Below, one piece after another: positions 12,148 to 22,772 of a stretch of 64,000 bases of DNA. Below the pieces are notes generated by a model, which was not told the DNA's origin, searched no databases, and saw only the letters and a program-made list of their open reading frames with translations. Numbering within the stretch: position 1 is the first letter of the stretch; each line of letters opens with the position of its first letter. The DNA is from Triplophysa rosa (taxonomy: Eukaryota > Chordata > Actinopteri > Cypriniformes > Nemacheilidae): contig NC_079891.1 of assembly GCF_024868665.1 (NCBI RefSeq), positions 12,808,969 through 12,872,968 of the forward strand, given 5' to 3'. The position numbers and the translations under genes were made by a program.

Positions 12148-12345
12148 GTCTCGGTTACGTTTGTAACCTCGGTTCCCTGATGGAGGGAACGAGACGTTGT
12201 GTCGAACCGACAGATGGGGTTCGTCCCTGAGAACCAATCGTTTCCGACTCTTAGAAAAGGCCAATGAAAATTGGCAAATGAAATTTGCATGCCGGACTCC
12301 GCCCCGGACATCCGGGTATAAAAGGGAGACGGCGTGCATCATTCA
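12148..12345 (+). promoter_or_regulatory. DIRS right ITR with inward promoter array
   Basis: The ITR carries, in order, CCAATGAAAATTGG (12261-12274), octamer ATTTGCAT (12283-12290), GC box CCGCCCC (12299-12305) and TATAAAAG (12317-12324). In this repeat it faces + and so would drive antisense transcription of copy B. The same array occurs in every DIRS ITR in the window. The outer 50 bases differ from those of the left ITR, as in DIRS1-type elements. Confidence 0.8.
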
Positions 12346-12418
12346 TTCACCTTAGTTCTGAGGAGCCTGAGACCTCTCACGACTGCTGCAGAGGACAGCA
12401 CGTGTTGTGGCAAGAGGA

Positions 12419-12526
12419 CACAACGTCTCGTTCCCTCCATCAGGGAACCGAGGTTACAAACGTAACCGAGACGTTCCCTTTCTGTCGGTCTCTCGACGTT
12501 GTGTCGAACCGACAGATGGGGTTCCA
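12419..12526. repeat. DIRS internal complementary region (copy B)
   Basis: The first half is the reverse complement of the right terminus (12148-12200). The second half is the reverse complement of the left terminus (18214-18264). They join at GTT 12473-12475, which is what a circle junction of the two ends would look like. Confidence 0.88.
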
Positions 12527-13092
12527 ATGGAAAACGCCATAACACTGTGCCCTGTCACAATCTCAACGAAGCGACGGTGACTGGCCTGGGCGTGTCAGCC
12601 GATGAACGCTACGCGAAATTGTAACCTACCAGTGGGTAGGTAGGGGGTCCCAGAGCTTTCTTGAAAGGTGGGAAGGCCCCTACCTTCGGCCTCACAGGCG
12701 GCGGCCTTGTTTCTCTAACAGCGAGAAGCCGCCCGGAACCGTAAGGCACTGGGTAAGCGCTACTTCCTCAAGTGGGGGATGCGCTACAGAGACCACTTCC
12801 TACCGCAGGGAGGAGAATAGTGGAGATACCAACATGGTCTCACCGATGGGGAAGAACTCATGGGAAGAAAGTGCGGCTGAAGAGAAAACCGCGAGGTGGA
12901 GGTCCACCCGGGGAGGTCATGGGTTACCAAGGTGGGAACCAGCATGAGGATACATCAGACGGAACCGCCCTACTGGGGAGTTGCAACGTCTGGTAGCACT
13001 AGGTCCGGTTAGAGCTATGCTGCGAATAACTCAGATGAACCCGGCCTAAGGGGCAGGGCTGCTCTGCCCAGCCCGCCCCAGGGGGTGCTTGC

Positions 13093-14205
13093 TTAGTGAT
13101 GGATGAGTGCCTGTTCTTCGCCCAGTGGGGAAAGAATGGAGGCTAAATCGGTATACTGACCCACTCGAGAGAGGGGGAAAAGAACCGAACAGGCGTACAC
13201 CCTACCAGTTGCCGGTCCTACATGTGGCCATGCAGGACGCGGGCTGACACCGGCTCTACGCGGAGGTTGTAAAACCTCGCGAAGGTGTTGGGTGTAGCCC
13301 AACCCGCAGCTCTGCAAATGTCTGCGAGAGAGGCCCCCCGTGCCAAGGCCCAAGAGGAGGCAACACCCCGGGTGGAGTGGGCCCTCACTCCTAGGGGGCA
13401 CGGGATTTAGGGATTGGTAAGCTGCCTTGACAGCGTCCACAATCCAGTGGGCCAACCTCTGCTTGGAGACAGCTCTCCCCTGTTGCTGACCTCCGAAACA
13501 GACAAAGAGCTGATCCGAGCTCCTGAAACTCTGTGTGCGGTCTAAGTAGAGGCGCAGCGCGCGTACTGGACACAACACGGACGGGGTTGGGTCTTCCTCC
13601 CCAGTGGGGAGCGCCTGTAAGTTCACCACCTGGTCCCGAAGGGAGCGGTGGGAACCTTGGGCACGTAGCCGGGCCGAGGTCTCAGGATAACGTGAGAATC
13701 CCTGGGTCCGAATTCTAGGCAGTCAGGGGACACGGAGAAAGCCTGTAGATCCCCTACCCTCTTGATGGAGGAGCGCCAAAAGGAGAACCGTCTTCATCGT
13801 AAGATGAGGAAGAGAGGCATCCCCTAGGGGCTCGAAGGGGGGCCTGGTGAGACCTGACAGGGCTACATCCAGGTCCCAAGAGGGTATGGAGTGCGGACGA
13901 GGCGGTTACGCCTCCTCGCACCCCTTAGGAATCTAATGACCAGGTCGTGCTGCCCTAGAGACTTCCCAGCAACTGAGTTGTGATGAGCAGCAATGGCGGC
14001 TACATACACTTTCAGTGTGGAGGGGGAGAGGTTAGTCTCGAGTCTCTCTTGTAGGAAGGACAGCACGGACCCGATCGCACAACTCCGTGGGTCTTCTCCT
14101 CGAGAAGCACACCAGGTCGAGAAGAGGCGCCACTTGTAGGCGTACAGTCGCCTAGTGGCAGGTGCCCTAGCCTGAGAAATGGTAGCTACCACCGCCGGGG
14201 GCAGA
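13093..14205 (-). pseudogene. DIRS tyrosine recombinase (copy B), frameshifted
   Basis: The enzyme would recombine circular element DNA into the genome. The N-terminal core-binding part is read from about 14205 (TRRLYAYKWRLFSTWC) to 13905. The frame is then lost. The catalytic part resumes with the region VVNLQALPTGEEDP near 13620, and the box with HSTRGVASSW and AGWATPNTFARFYN (13400-13270) follows in another frame. That last segment holds the H-x2-R and the candidate nucleophile Tyr of the R-H-R-Y family. I see at least two frame changes, near 13905 and 13385. The start overlaps the end of the RNase H frame, which is common in DIRS elements. Confidence 0.85.
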
Positions 14206-14209
14206 CCAC

Positions 14210-15085
14210 TCAGGATCTCCTCGTCCCGTCCAGGGGCCAGACATGGAGGTTCCAGAGGTCTGGCCTGGGATGCCATAACGTGCCCTTCCCCTGGGAAAGC
14301 AGGTCCTTCGTCAGGGGAATCGGCCAGGGGGGAGCTGTCGTCAAGAGCATTAGCTCCGAGAACCAAGTCCGGTTGGGCCAGTGTGGCGCAACGAGTAACA
14401 CTTGATGCTCCTCTTCCCTGACCTTGCACAGGGTCTGTGCAATGAGGCTCACTGGGGGGAAGGCGTACTTCCGCTTGTCCCGCGGCCAGCTGTGCGCTAG
14501 GGCATCCGTGCCGAGGGGTCCCTCGGTCAGAGAGTACCAAAGCGGGCAATGGGTGGTTTCGAGGGAGGCAAACAGGTCCACCTGGGCCTGCCCGAACTGC
14601 ACCCAAATGAGCTGGACTGCGCGGGGGTGGAGTCGCCACTCTCCGCGAGGCGTAGACTGACGAGAGACGTCGGCTGTCTGGTTCAGGTCGCCTGGGATAT
14701 ACGTGGCACGCAGGGAGCGGGTCACCTGCTGACTCCACCGGAGGAGGCGTCGGGCAAGTCGTGTTAACTGCAGAGAGCGAACGCCACCCTGACGATTGAT
14801 ATACGCTACTGCAGTAGTGCTGTCCGACCGGACCAGCACGTGCTTGCCCTGCACGAGAGGCTGCAGCCTCTTCAATGCAAGTAGCACAGCCCACAACTCT
14901 AGGCAATTGATATGCCAGCGCATGCGGTGGCCCGTCCAAAGCCCTGACACTGCGTGCCCGTTGCACACTGCACCCCAACCCTGCAGGGAGGCATCTGTTG
15001 TCACCACGACATGCCTCGTAACCTGCCCTAGGGGTACCCCTGCCCGAAGGAAGGCCATGGAAGACCACGGGGTTAGGGTGCGCGG
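14210..15085 (-). pseudogene. DIRS RNase H plus methyltransferase-like domain (copy B)
   Basis: RNase H is visible as VVTTDASLQGWGAV (first Asp, about 14990), NCLELWAVLLAL (Glu, about 14905) and VRSDSTTAVAYIN (Asp, about 14825). The segment from about 14580 to 14330 has VDLFAS, TDALAHSW, KYAFPP and VLLVAPHWP in order. This resembles the Dam-type adenine methyltransferase domain reported in DIRS elements, but with FPP where active enzymes have D/NPP. The RT frame ends at 15073, so a one-base indel near 15085 separates it from this frame. I take this to be one ancestral RT-RH-MT protein. Confidence 0.85.
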
Positions 15086-16480
15086 CAGCGAGGCGTAATC
15101 ACCATCTGCCTGCTGCCGGTGTGCCACGCTCCCCAAGGAACTCGACTCAGGAGCCAGTGTTGAAGCGGCCTCATGTGCATCAACCCGAGGGGTATCACCG
15201 CCGCCGAGGATGCCATGTGTCCCAGGAGCCTCTGAAATAGTTTCAGGGGAACCGCCGACTGCGTGAAATGATCCAGGCAGTTCAACACCGACTGGGCACG
15301 TACTGCGGACAGTCGCGCTGTCATGGTGACAGAGTTGAGTTCCATACCAAGATAGAGGATGCTCTGCACAGGGGAGAGCATGCTCTTCTCTCGGTTGACC
15401 TGTAGTCCCAATCGATCTAGGTGCCGGAGCACCAGGTCCCTGTGTGCACACAACAGATCTCGCGAGTGAGCCAAGATAAGCCAGTCGTCGAGATAGTTGA
15501 GTACCTGCACACCTCTCCCCCTGAGGGGAGAGAGGGTGGCCTCCACGATCTTCGTAAAGACTCGTGGAGACAGAGACAGACTGAAGGGGAGGACTCTGTA
15601 TTGATATGCCCGACCCTCGAAAGCGAACCGTAGGAACGGGCGATGACGAGGGAGAATCGAGACATGAAAGTAAGCGTCCTTCAGGTCGATTGCCATGAAC
15701 CAATCCTGACATCTGACGGATGCCAGGATGCGCTTCTGCGTGAGCATCCTGAACGGCAGCTTGTGCAGGTGCCTGTTCAGGGTACGCAGATCTAGGATGG
15801 GGCGCACCCCCCCGCCTTTTTTGGGGACAATGAAGTAAGGGCTGTAAAACCCCTTGGACATCTCGGCTAAGGGGACGGACTCGATCGCACCCTTCGCCAG
15901 AAGGGTGGCGACCTCGCCCCGTAGTACGGGAGCATCCCGGCCTCTCACCGAGGTGACGAGGATGCCCCGAAACTTGGGCGGGTTTCTGGTGAACTGGATC
16001 GCGTAGCCGAGACGGATCGTCCTTCTTAGCCACCGTGACGGTGTGGGAAGCTCGAGCCAAGCTCCCAGGGACCGTGACAGGGGTACTAAGGGAACGATCT
16101 GCTTCATCGACCCCCCGGGGGGTGGTTCGATGGCTGGCAGTGCGGGTCTCTCGCCGGGGGCGGGCCCCCGGGAAGAAGACTGGCTCTGCTGGTTTGCCTG
16201 CCTGGCGATGCAGGCCGCGCACAGTCGATTTGAGAGTGCTGAGGGCTGCAAAATACATTCGATGTTGCACCTCGCCAAGACGCAACTTCGAGTGGCCGAA
16301 CACCGTCTGACAGAGGGTGAGAGCGGCTGTGAAGAACACCCAGGGAGATAGGAAACTCTTTTCGTGAAAAAGTGGGCGCTAGGCCCCCATGGGAACGGGG
16401 CAGGAACCGTCCCGGATCGACCGTCCAGCGATGTCATGGCTGGATACGGGCCCGATGGTGTTAACCTCCCTGGGGTCTTC
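15086..16480 (-). pseudogene. DIRS reverse transcriptase (copy B)
   Basis: The frame extends from 16629 to 15073. Fingers and palm motifs are in order: GGVRPILDLRTLNRHL, DWFMAIDLKDAYFHV, then LNYLDDWLILAHS (catalytic YLDD near 15482-15497) and YLGMELNSV. The upstream part, rich in Ser/Pro/Arg, belongs to the gag-RT linker. Motifs are intact over this stretch and the only defect visible is the frame change to RNase H near 15085. It copies element RNA, and DIRS RTs make single-stranded circles rather than LTR-primed products. Confidence 0.9.
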
Positions 16481-16483
16481 CCA

Positions 16484-18058
16484 TCAGGAACGCTTCTTCC
16501 TCGAAGGTTGTTGATGGGGTGGTGGTCTCCCCTTCGCCTCCCTTTTCCGGGATGCCGCCTGGGTAGGGAGCGCTGGAACCGGAGCTGGCTTCGAAGGGGG
16601 CCGGGGCTGCTGGGAAGCAGAGGCCGCACGGGAACTCGAAGGCCTACGGGCGGCCGAGTCTCGGCGGGGAAGAATATGGCTAATCGCCTCCGTCTGCTTC
16701 TTCACCGTCGAGAACTGCTGGGCGAAGTCCTCGACAGTGTCACCAAACAGCCCACCCTGCACAATGGGCGCGTCGAGAAAGCGGACTTTCTCGGCGTTGC
16801 TCATCTGCGCAAGGTTGAGCCAGAGATGCCTCTCCTGGACCACCATGGTGGACATCGCCCGACCCAGGGCCCGCGCGGTCACCTTGGTCGCCCTTAGAGC
16901 GAGGTCGGTGGCGGTGCGGAGTTCCTGCATTAACCCCGGGTCGGTCTTACCCTCGTGGATCTCTTTCAACGCCTTGGCCTGATGGACCTGCAGGATGGCC
17001 ATGGCGTGGAGAGAGGAGGCAGCTTGGCCCTCGGCAGTGTAGGCCTTCGACACCAGCGATGCCGAAGTCCTACACGCTTTGGACGGGAGTTTCGGTCGAC
17101 CTCTCCAGGTGGACGCCGCCTGCGGGCACAGGTGCACCGCGACTGCACGTTCCACCTGGGGCACGTCGACGTAACCCCTAGCCGCCCCTCCATCGAGGGA
17201 AGAGAGAGCGACGGAACCGGTTTGACGTGTACGCGCCGAAAAGGGGGCGTTCCACTTCTTCGCCAGTTCCTCATGCACTTCCGGGAAAAATGGAACCGGG
17301 TTGAGCGCGGCTTGGAGTCGCGCTCAGAGCCCAAGAACCACGTATCCAACCGTGAGCGCTGGGGGAGAGGCACCGGAGTACACTCTAACCCAATGCACAC
17401 GGCGGCCCGGGAAAGCATGGTCGACATCTCGACATCCGCCTCCTCCAGAGCTCGTCCCCCCCAGCAATTCGCTCTCCGATGCTGCGATGGACATCTCATC
17501 CTCATCACGCATCGTGTCCGACTGCGTGAAGGAGGACGCTGACGGTGTGGCACCGCCAGCTAGGGAACAATGAGGTGAGCGAGACTGGGTGCGAGCGGTC
17601 CGCGAGCACTTGGCTGACGGATAAGCGCTCGCAGAAATCCCCATATCACCCTCGCCGCTCGCCTTGGCGGACGGAATGGCCTTAGCCATCCTCGTCACAT
17701 CCCGGGAAGCATGCGAGGTGGTGGCTGATTCTCGGGAGAAAACAGCCACCCGTGACCGCAGCGTCTCTATGACCATCTGCCCGCAGTGCGGGCAAGATGA
17801 GTCCACGAAGGCTGTCTCAGCGTGTTGGACCCAAACACCTGACACAGACATCGTGTTTGTCCCAATCCTCGATGAGGACACCGCACCCAAGAGAACAGCG
17901 GGACATGCCACGCTGGAGTCACCGTCTGCAGGCTCGAACACCTCTGGAACCGCCGAGACGCCCAGGGGAAGTCGCTGCAGGAAGGGACAGTCCGCTGCAC
18001 CACGTCGTAGAACCGGCAATGTAGAGAATTTTGCTAAGCAGCAAGAGAAGATCTTCAT
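16484..18058 (-). pseudogene. DIRS gag-like protein (copy B)
   Basis: The first ATG after the ITR promoter is at 18058-18056. The N-terminal frame continues to about 17324 and includes a Cys/His-containing region ending SSCPHCGQM (about 17790). A second frame covers the C-terminal part (17278-16484) with AMSTMVVQERHLWLNLAQMS and FLDAPIVQGGLFGDTVEDF, followed by a basic Ser/Pro/Arg-rich tail. A frame change lies near 17300. This is a structural, nucleic-acid-binding protein by position. I infer the function from the order of genes in DIRS elements. Confidence 0.75.
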
Positions 18059-18074
18059 AACCGAAGGCTCCGAA

Positions 18075-18264
18075 GAACAAAAGGTGAATGAATGATGCAC
18101 GCCGTCTTCCTTTTATACCCGGATGTCCGGGGCGGAGTCCGGCATGCAAATTTCATTTGCCAATTTTCATTGGCCTTTTCTAAGCAGTCAGAAACGATTG
18201 GTTCTCAGGGACGAACCCCATCTGTCGGTTCGACACAACGTCGAGAGACCGACAGAAAGGGAAC
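18075..18264 (-). promoter_or_regulatory. DIRS left ITR with sense promoter (copy B)
   Basis: Read on the - strand it begins GTTCCCTTTCTGTCGG and contains CCAAT, ATTTGCAT, a GC box and TATAAAAGG (about 18107-18115) ahead of gag. It is the inverted partner of 12148-12345. Only the outermost ~50 bases are unlike. Confidence 0.85.
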
Positions 18265-18287
18265 CTAGAATCACCCCTGCCTCCGTC

Positions 18288-19772
18288 CATACTGAGACAG
18301 TGTTTTTGTCAACAAAAGTGTATCTTTTTGGAAATGCTCTCCAAAGTGGATAAATGTAAAATGTTGTAGTGTGGACAATGAAAACAGAGACTTTCAAACA
18401 CTATAGTGTATTTCAGTCATGTGTTAACCTTATATACCCAGTTTACAAGCACAAAACGTACATTTTTGTGTTTTTATTGATGCTGAAACGTAAAATTTGG
18501 ACGTTGAGTGTCCAAACCATGGGCGGAGCTAGAGCGTCTCCCCCAAACATTTTAGTCAAAGTCTTCTTTATTGTCAATTCTGCCACATGTTCAGTACATG
18601 CATATGGAGGATTGAAATTGTTACTTTCAGACCCATGGTGCATACAAATAACACTACACAGAATAAAAATATATATAAAAAAACTATTTTATACATCAGT
18701 GTCACGTTTTTACTCAGACACGCCCCCCTCAGTCCGTGACAAAACATTGGAAAATTACTGCTTTTAATAGCAAACAGCCAAACCGGTTTTGACCAAGCTA
18801 TTATCTGGTGAAATTAAAAGCAGCTGGACTCAACTGTCATCCTTATGACTATGACTATGGTCTAATGAAATCGCGTTTTCTGAGCTCATTTCGATGCCGG
18901 AGAAACACACAAAGTAAACACATTATGTTATTCAATAAATTGACTGTTTAATTTACATTGCTGTGAAATATTTACATTGCTGTTCTAAATGTTTTATAAT
19001 TATTTATGTGTTAACATTTACGTTTAATATTAAATACATCTGCGTGCAATGTTTTAATGCTCTTTCCCCACTGGGTAATGATGTTTAATTAACAAAGTTC
19101 GGGATGAGCCGGAGCATGTAATCAGCACGGCTGGTCTACTATCAGCAATCACCGCATCTACACAATCAGCCCTAGCGAGCTCGCTTATAAATAGTGAAAC
19201 CATCTTACCTGCTCTATCTCTTAAGATTAAGCATCCCTCCTCTTCCCCGGCTCCTCACCCTAACTCATTATCCCCAGGGGGTGTGCTCTGGGCTCAAACC
19301 GGTTCCGAGCTCGGCGCACTCACCCTGACCAAGGTGTAGAGTGTTTCGGGCTCGGATAGATCTGGCGAGCTCAGAGCCCGCTTCCCAGACAGCACACCAA
19401 ATACACATAACCTTATAACCATGCTCTATCATTATTTCCCTATCAACATCACTGTTATCTGCGCAGGTAAACTCGTGAATTTATGTTTGAGCACACAAGG
19501 CAAAACTTCCGTGTAAAAACGTTTGATTTTGTTTAAAAAATTGGAGGTAAAAATTCACCACATCTTACAAGACTGTAATGTTTATTTGACAAGCTTACTT
19601 TACAATAGTTCTGTTATACATTTTAAATCAGAGCATTGTGGTGATGTGCTACATGCAGTAACTAAATGCATTACAAAATGAATATTAACAGTATGTATTT
19701 TCTTTCCCATTGTCTATTTTGGGAATCTCCTTTAAAAACGTTGAGATCATCGTTGGTGTTGGTCAGGTCTTC
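18288..19772. other. No gene seen; old repeats likely
   Basis: 18520-18670 looks like a retroelement 3' tail fragment. 19080-19420 is GC-richer with a TATAAATA box and could be an old LTR, but I found no clear ends or target duplication. No host exon is apparent. Confidence 0.4.
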
Positions 19773-20197
19773 TGTAACACAACACGGGACTGAAGGACGA
19801 TGCCACACAAAGAGCTGAAGTTAACTGGTGGTTTTAATGCAAGGGGTGAACAGATCAACAGACAACAGGTAATAATCCAAACAACAGGTAACATCCACAG
19901 GTAGGTATATTAACAACAACCGGTAACAGCCACGGGTAAGTATATGGTCTGAACTAGTGACAGGGAACGTAACAACTATACAACTAGACCTGACAAAGAC
20001 TACAAAAAAAAGACAAGGGTTATATAGTGTCCAGGAAATGAAGATCAGGTGCGGGTGCAATCATGGCGTGAACGGGTGCAATGGATTATGGGGAGTGTAG
20101 TCCATGAGTTTAAAAGTCCAGTGAAAGGGAACGGGTGAAACTGGGGGGAGGCGCTGATGCGGGGGGTGTGGCTGGCTGTGGCAGAGAGCTTGTTACA
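19773..20197 (-). mobile_element. Ty3/Gypsy 3' LTR, 425 bp
   Basis: The ends are TGTAAC (19773) and GTTACA (20197). On the - strand it is preceded by the purine-rich tract GGAGGGGGGGTAC, the expected plus-strand primer site. Part of the same LTR recurs at 21457-21676. Confidence 0.8.
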
Positions 20198-21170
20198 GTA
20201 CCCCCCCTCCACGGACCACACGAGGTTGGCCGCGGGGACGAGGGCCGGACAGTTCGGGTAAGAGTCGTGAAAGTCTGCGAGGAAAGTGGGATCCAGAATG
20301 TCCTCACGTGCCACCCATGACTTTTCCTCTGGTCCGTACCCCTAACAGTCCACGAGGTATTCTAGGTGGCCGCCTCGCCACCTGGAGTCGAGGATAGATT
20401 CCACTTGGTAGATGTGCTGGGAGATGTCGAGGGGTGGAGGAGGAGGCGGCTCATCCCCAGGATCAGGCTCTACGGAGGAAACCGAAACAGGGTTATGGTA
20501 ACATTTCAACAGTGGACATGAAATGAAGGGGATATTCTTTAATGAGGTGGGAGTTGAAGACGGTAGGTGACTGGGTTGACCTGGTGCAGGATGGGGTATG
20601 GGCCGATGTATATGGGACTCAGCTTCTTGCATGGCTGCCGCAGGCAGAGGTCCTGGGTGGACAGCCATACCTGTTGTCCCGGCTGGTATTGGGGAGTGGG
20701 TTAGCGTCGGGTGTCTGCATTTATCTTCTACCTGCGGATAGCCTGCTGCAGGTGTTGGTGAGCTGAGTCCAATACCCTCTCGCTCTCCCGAAACCAGTGA
20801 TCCACGGCTGGCACCGTGGAGGGTTCCCCAGCCCAGGCGAGGAAACGGTGCCAGCCCTGTTGATAGTTGTGGAGTAGGATCTCAGGTACCTCCCAATATC
20901 TTGAATTTTATGCTGAGCCTGGCCATTGGCTTGGAGTGATATCAAGAGGTAAGGCTGGCAGTGATGTTGAGGTGTTGGAAGAATGCTTTCCAGACTTGGG
21001 AGATGAACTGGAAGCCCCTGTCCGACACGATGTCCTCAGGTAGGCCGTAGTTGCGGAACACGTGATTGAACAGTGCCTCCGCATTGTTTTCTCCCTCAGG
21101 GCCCAACACCTACCTATTCTCTTCGGCAGCACAGGACATTTGTTGTATCCAAGAGTAAAACTAAGCGACA
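20198..21170 (-). pseudogene. Ty3/Gypsy integrase C-terminus with chromodomain
   Basis: Frames on the - strand encode, in pieces, the end of the integrase core ([19 protein letters not shown] near 20940), the [16 protein letters not shown] segment (about 20680) and a chromodomain (YQVESILDSRWRGGHLEYLVD then [15 protein letters not shown], about 20410-20270). The chromodomain would direct integration to modified chromatin. Several frameshifts and stops split the frame and the upstream part of pol is absent, so the element is dead. Confidence 0.85.
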
Positions 21171-21456
21171 TGAACTCTCCTTTATTCCTCGTCCTCTAAA
21201 ACTGTTGTATAAATAACTCACAGGTGTCTGACTGTAGGATGTCTCTCCTGTGTATCTTTGTACTTATATTTATATATTTTTTTCAGTTTACATTTTACTG
21301 TTGCTTGTATATTGATTTATTCCGTTTGTATATTACTATTTTATGCCGGGTATATTAGTAAATGTTAGTTTTAGAGGATGTATATGTTTGACTCATTTCA
21401 GGGTCTTGTGTGGCAATATCCTGTCATGTCAAACTTTAAATAAACAAACAAAACAA
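21171..21456 (+). repeat. Inserted sequence with AAAC-rich tail
   Basis: This interrupts the Gypsy remnant between pol and the second LTR piece. It ends in a run built of AAAC/AAAT units (about 21435-21462), which suggests the 3' tail of a non-LTR retroposon. The family was not recognised. Confidence 0.4.
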
Positions 21457-21676
21457 ACAAACAACTAGACATGACAAAGATTACAACAAAACACAAGGGT
21501 TACATAGTGTCCAGGAAATGAAGATCAGGTGCGGGTGCAATCATGGTGTGAACGGGTGCAAAGGATTATGGAGAGTGTAGTCCATGAGTTTAAAAGTCCA
21601 GTGAAAGGGAAAGGGTTAAATGTGGGGAGGCGCTGATGCGGGGTGTGGCTGGCTGTGGTGGAGAGCTCGTTACATT
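21457..21676 (-). mobile_element. Ty3/Gypsy LTR fragment
   Basis: Matches 19990-20197, including the ending CTCGTTACA at 21676. It is probably the truncated 5' LTR of the same - oriented element or a second copy. Confidence 0.7.
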
Positions 21677-22767
21677 GATGGCCCGTTGACAAATTAACTT
21701 GGCACGTAAGGGTGCAACAAAGGTTCATTGATCTTTTCCCTGAAACATAACACTGTTTTTGCTGTCGCGATGGCAACATCAGCTGCTTTGTTAAAAAAAA
21801 TTAAAGCTTAAATTCAACCTGAATGATTATAATACATGATGACAAAAGCCTTGGCTTGCTAGAAACCATGTCAGTTATAAAGCATTTTCACCCCAAAATG
21901 GCGGTCAAAAAAGCACCATAGTTTTGCTTCTTGGTATCTATACTCTTTGGCGAGAGCTAATGAGCGTTCAATTTTCCTGCCATAAAACCTGTCGTAAAGC
22001 TTCTTGATTGCGCCAGAGGCAACTTTTGAAATTTGTAATGAGCGTGTCAGCACCGGTGCGGGTGTTGCTGCTAACGGTGGCTGCTCAGGATGGAGATGAA
22101 GATCCCCAAATAAAGGCTTTAATTTGGTTCTGTTCCTCAAAGTCGAATGGATTCTGAAGATATGGATTACACCTGACGAATAAAATTGATTCCTTTTGTA
22201 ATTATTTTGCGTTTTTGGTGTATTTTATGGTTCCACAGTCAGTCACAGCATGTTATAGAAAACACCTTTGTATCCCATGGCAAACAAAGTAAATATTACA
22301 TGATAAGCAATCGTTAAACGATTGCAGAAATGTTATTCATTTTAAGAGTTTAAAGTCTTTTAAAGTTTTAAGTTCTTCTAAACGAATTGGCAGCAAAGTC
22401 ACACAGAACCGAAATGATTTCATAATAAGTAAACGAGTAAACTTTAGTAAATGCAATTGAAAACATGATGCCATTGATATGACAAATAAATACTATATAA
22501 TAAAATAAATGTTAATGCCACGAATATGAAATGCAAAGGATTAATTTGTAAGTCTATAAAGTTTTTCATATGTAATTAATTAATGTTTTATGTGTCATCA
22601 ATACGTCAGTGTTGTGCGTTTAGATGCTGTAGATACGTCAGTATTTTGCGTTTTAGTGTTTGTGCAAACGTAAATAAATATAGGTTTTGTAGAACCACAT
22701 TTTCCGCAAAATGCATAGCCTACAAATTCTCATGTGATCACGTTGAAAAACCACACCCGTCTGTTCT
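21677..22767. other. No gene seen, AT-rich
   Basis: The - strand frame at 21871-22140 (89 codons) has no domain I recognise and no splice context. The rest is AT-rich. Confidence 0.45.
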
Positions 22768-22772
22768 GAGAA

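Larger units (their letters stand above)
12148..18264 (-). mobile_element. DIRS retrotransposon, nearly complete (copy B)
   Basis: This 6.1-kb element, read on the - strand, runs left ITR, gag, reverse transcriptase, RNase H, methyltransferase-like segment, tyrosine recombinase, internal complementary region and right ITR. There is no integrase, LTR or target duplication. The left flank ends GAAAAC (AAC 12145-12147) and the element ends GGGAAC (AAC 18262-18264) before CTAGAATC. AAC is therefore present at both junctions and once in the unoccupied relative at 9371-9380. Frames are broken in a few places (about 15085, 13905 and 13385), so it is not autonomous as sequenced. DIRS elements are known to integrate circular DNA with a tyrosine recombinase. 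Confidence 0.93.
2029..18287. mobile_element. Large hAT-like DNA element with nested insertions
   Basis: The left terminus CAGTGGCGTTGCTAG at 2037 is matched by an inverted terminus ending at 18279, whose reverse complement is CAGGGGTGATTCTAG (11 of 15 identical). The 8 bases outside are GCTCCGTC (2029-2036) and CCTCCGTC (18280-18287), identical at 7 of 8 positions. hAT elements make 8-bp duplications. The C-rich stretch with AGCCCCCCTAA just inside the left end recurs near the right ends. No transposase frame is visible, so it is probably non-autonomous and enlarged by the LINE, LTR, satellite and DIRS inserts described separately. A misassembly at 10552 would complicate this reading. Confidence 0.6.

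Noticed and set aside
16035..17573. Long + strand frames opposite DIRS gag/RT
   Set aside because: They are antisense to clear RT and gag motifs. GC-rich codons keep the opposite strand open, and no domain is seen.
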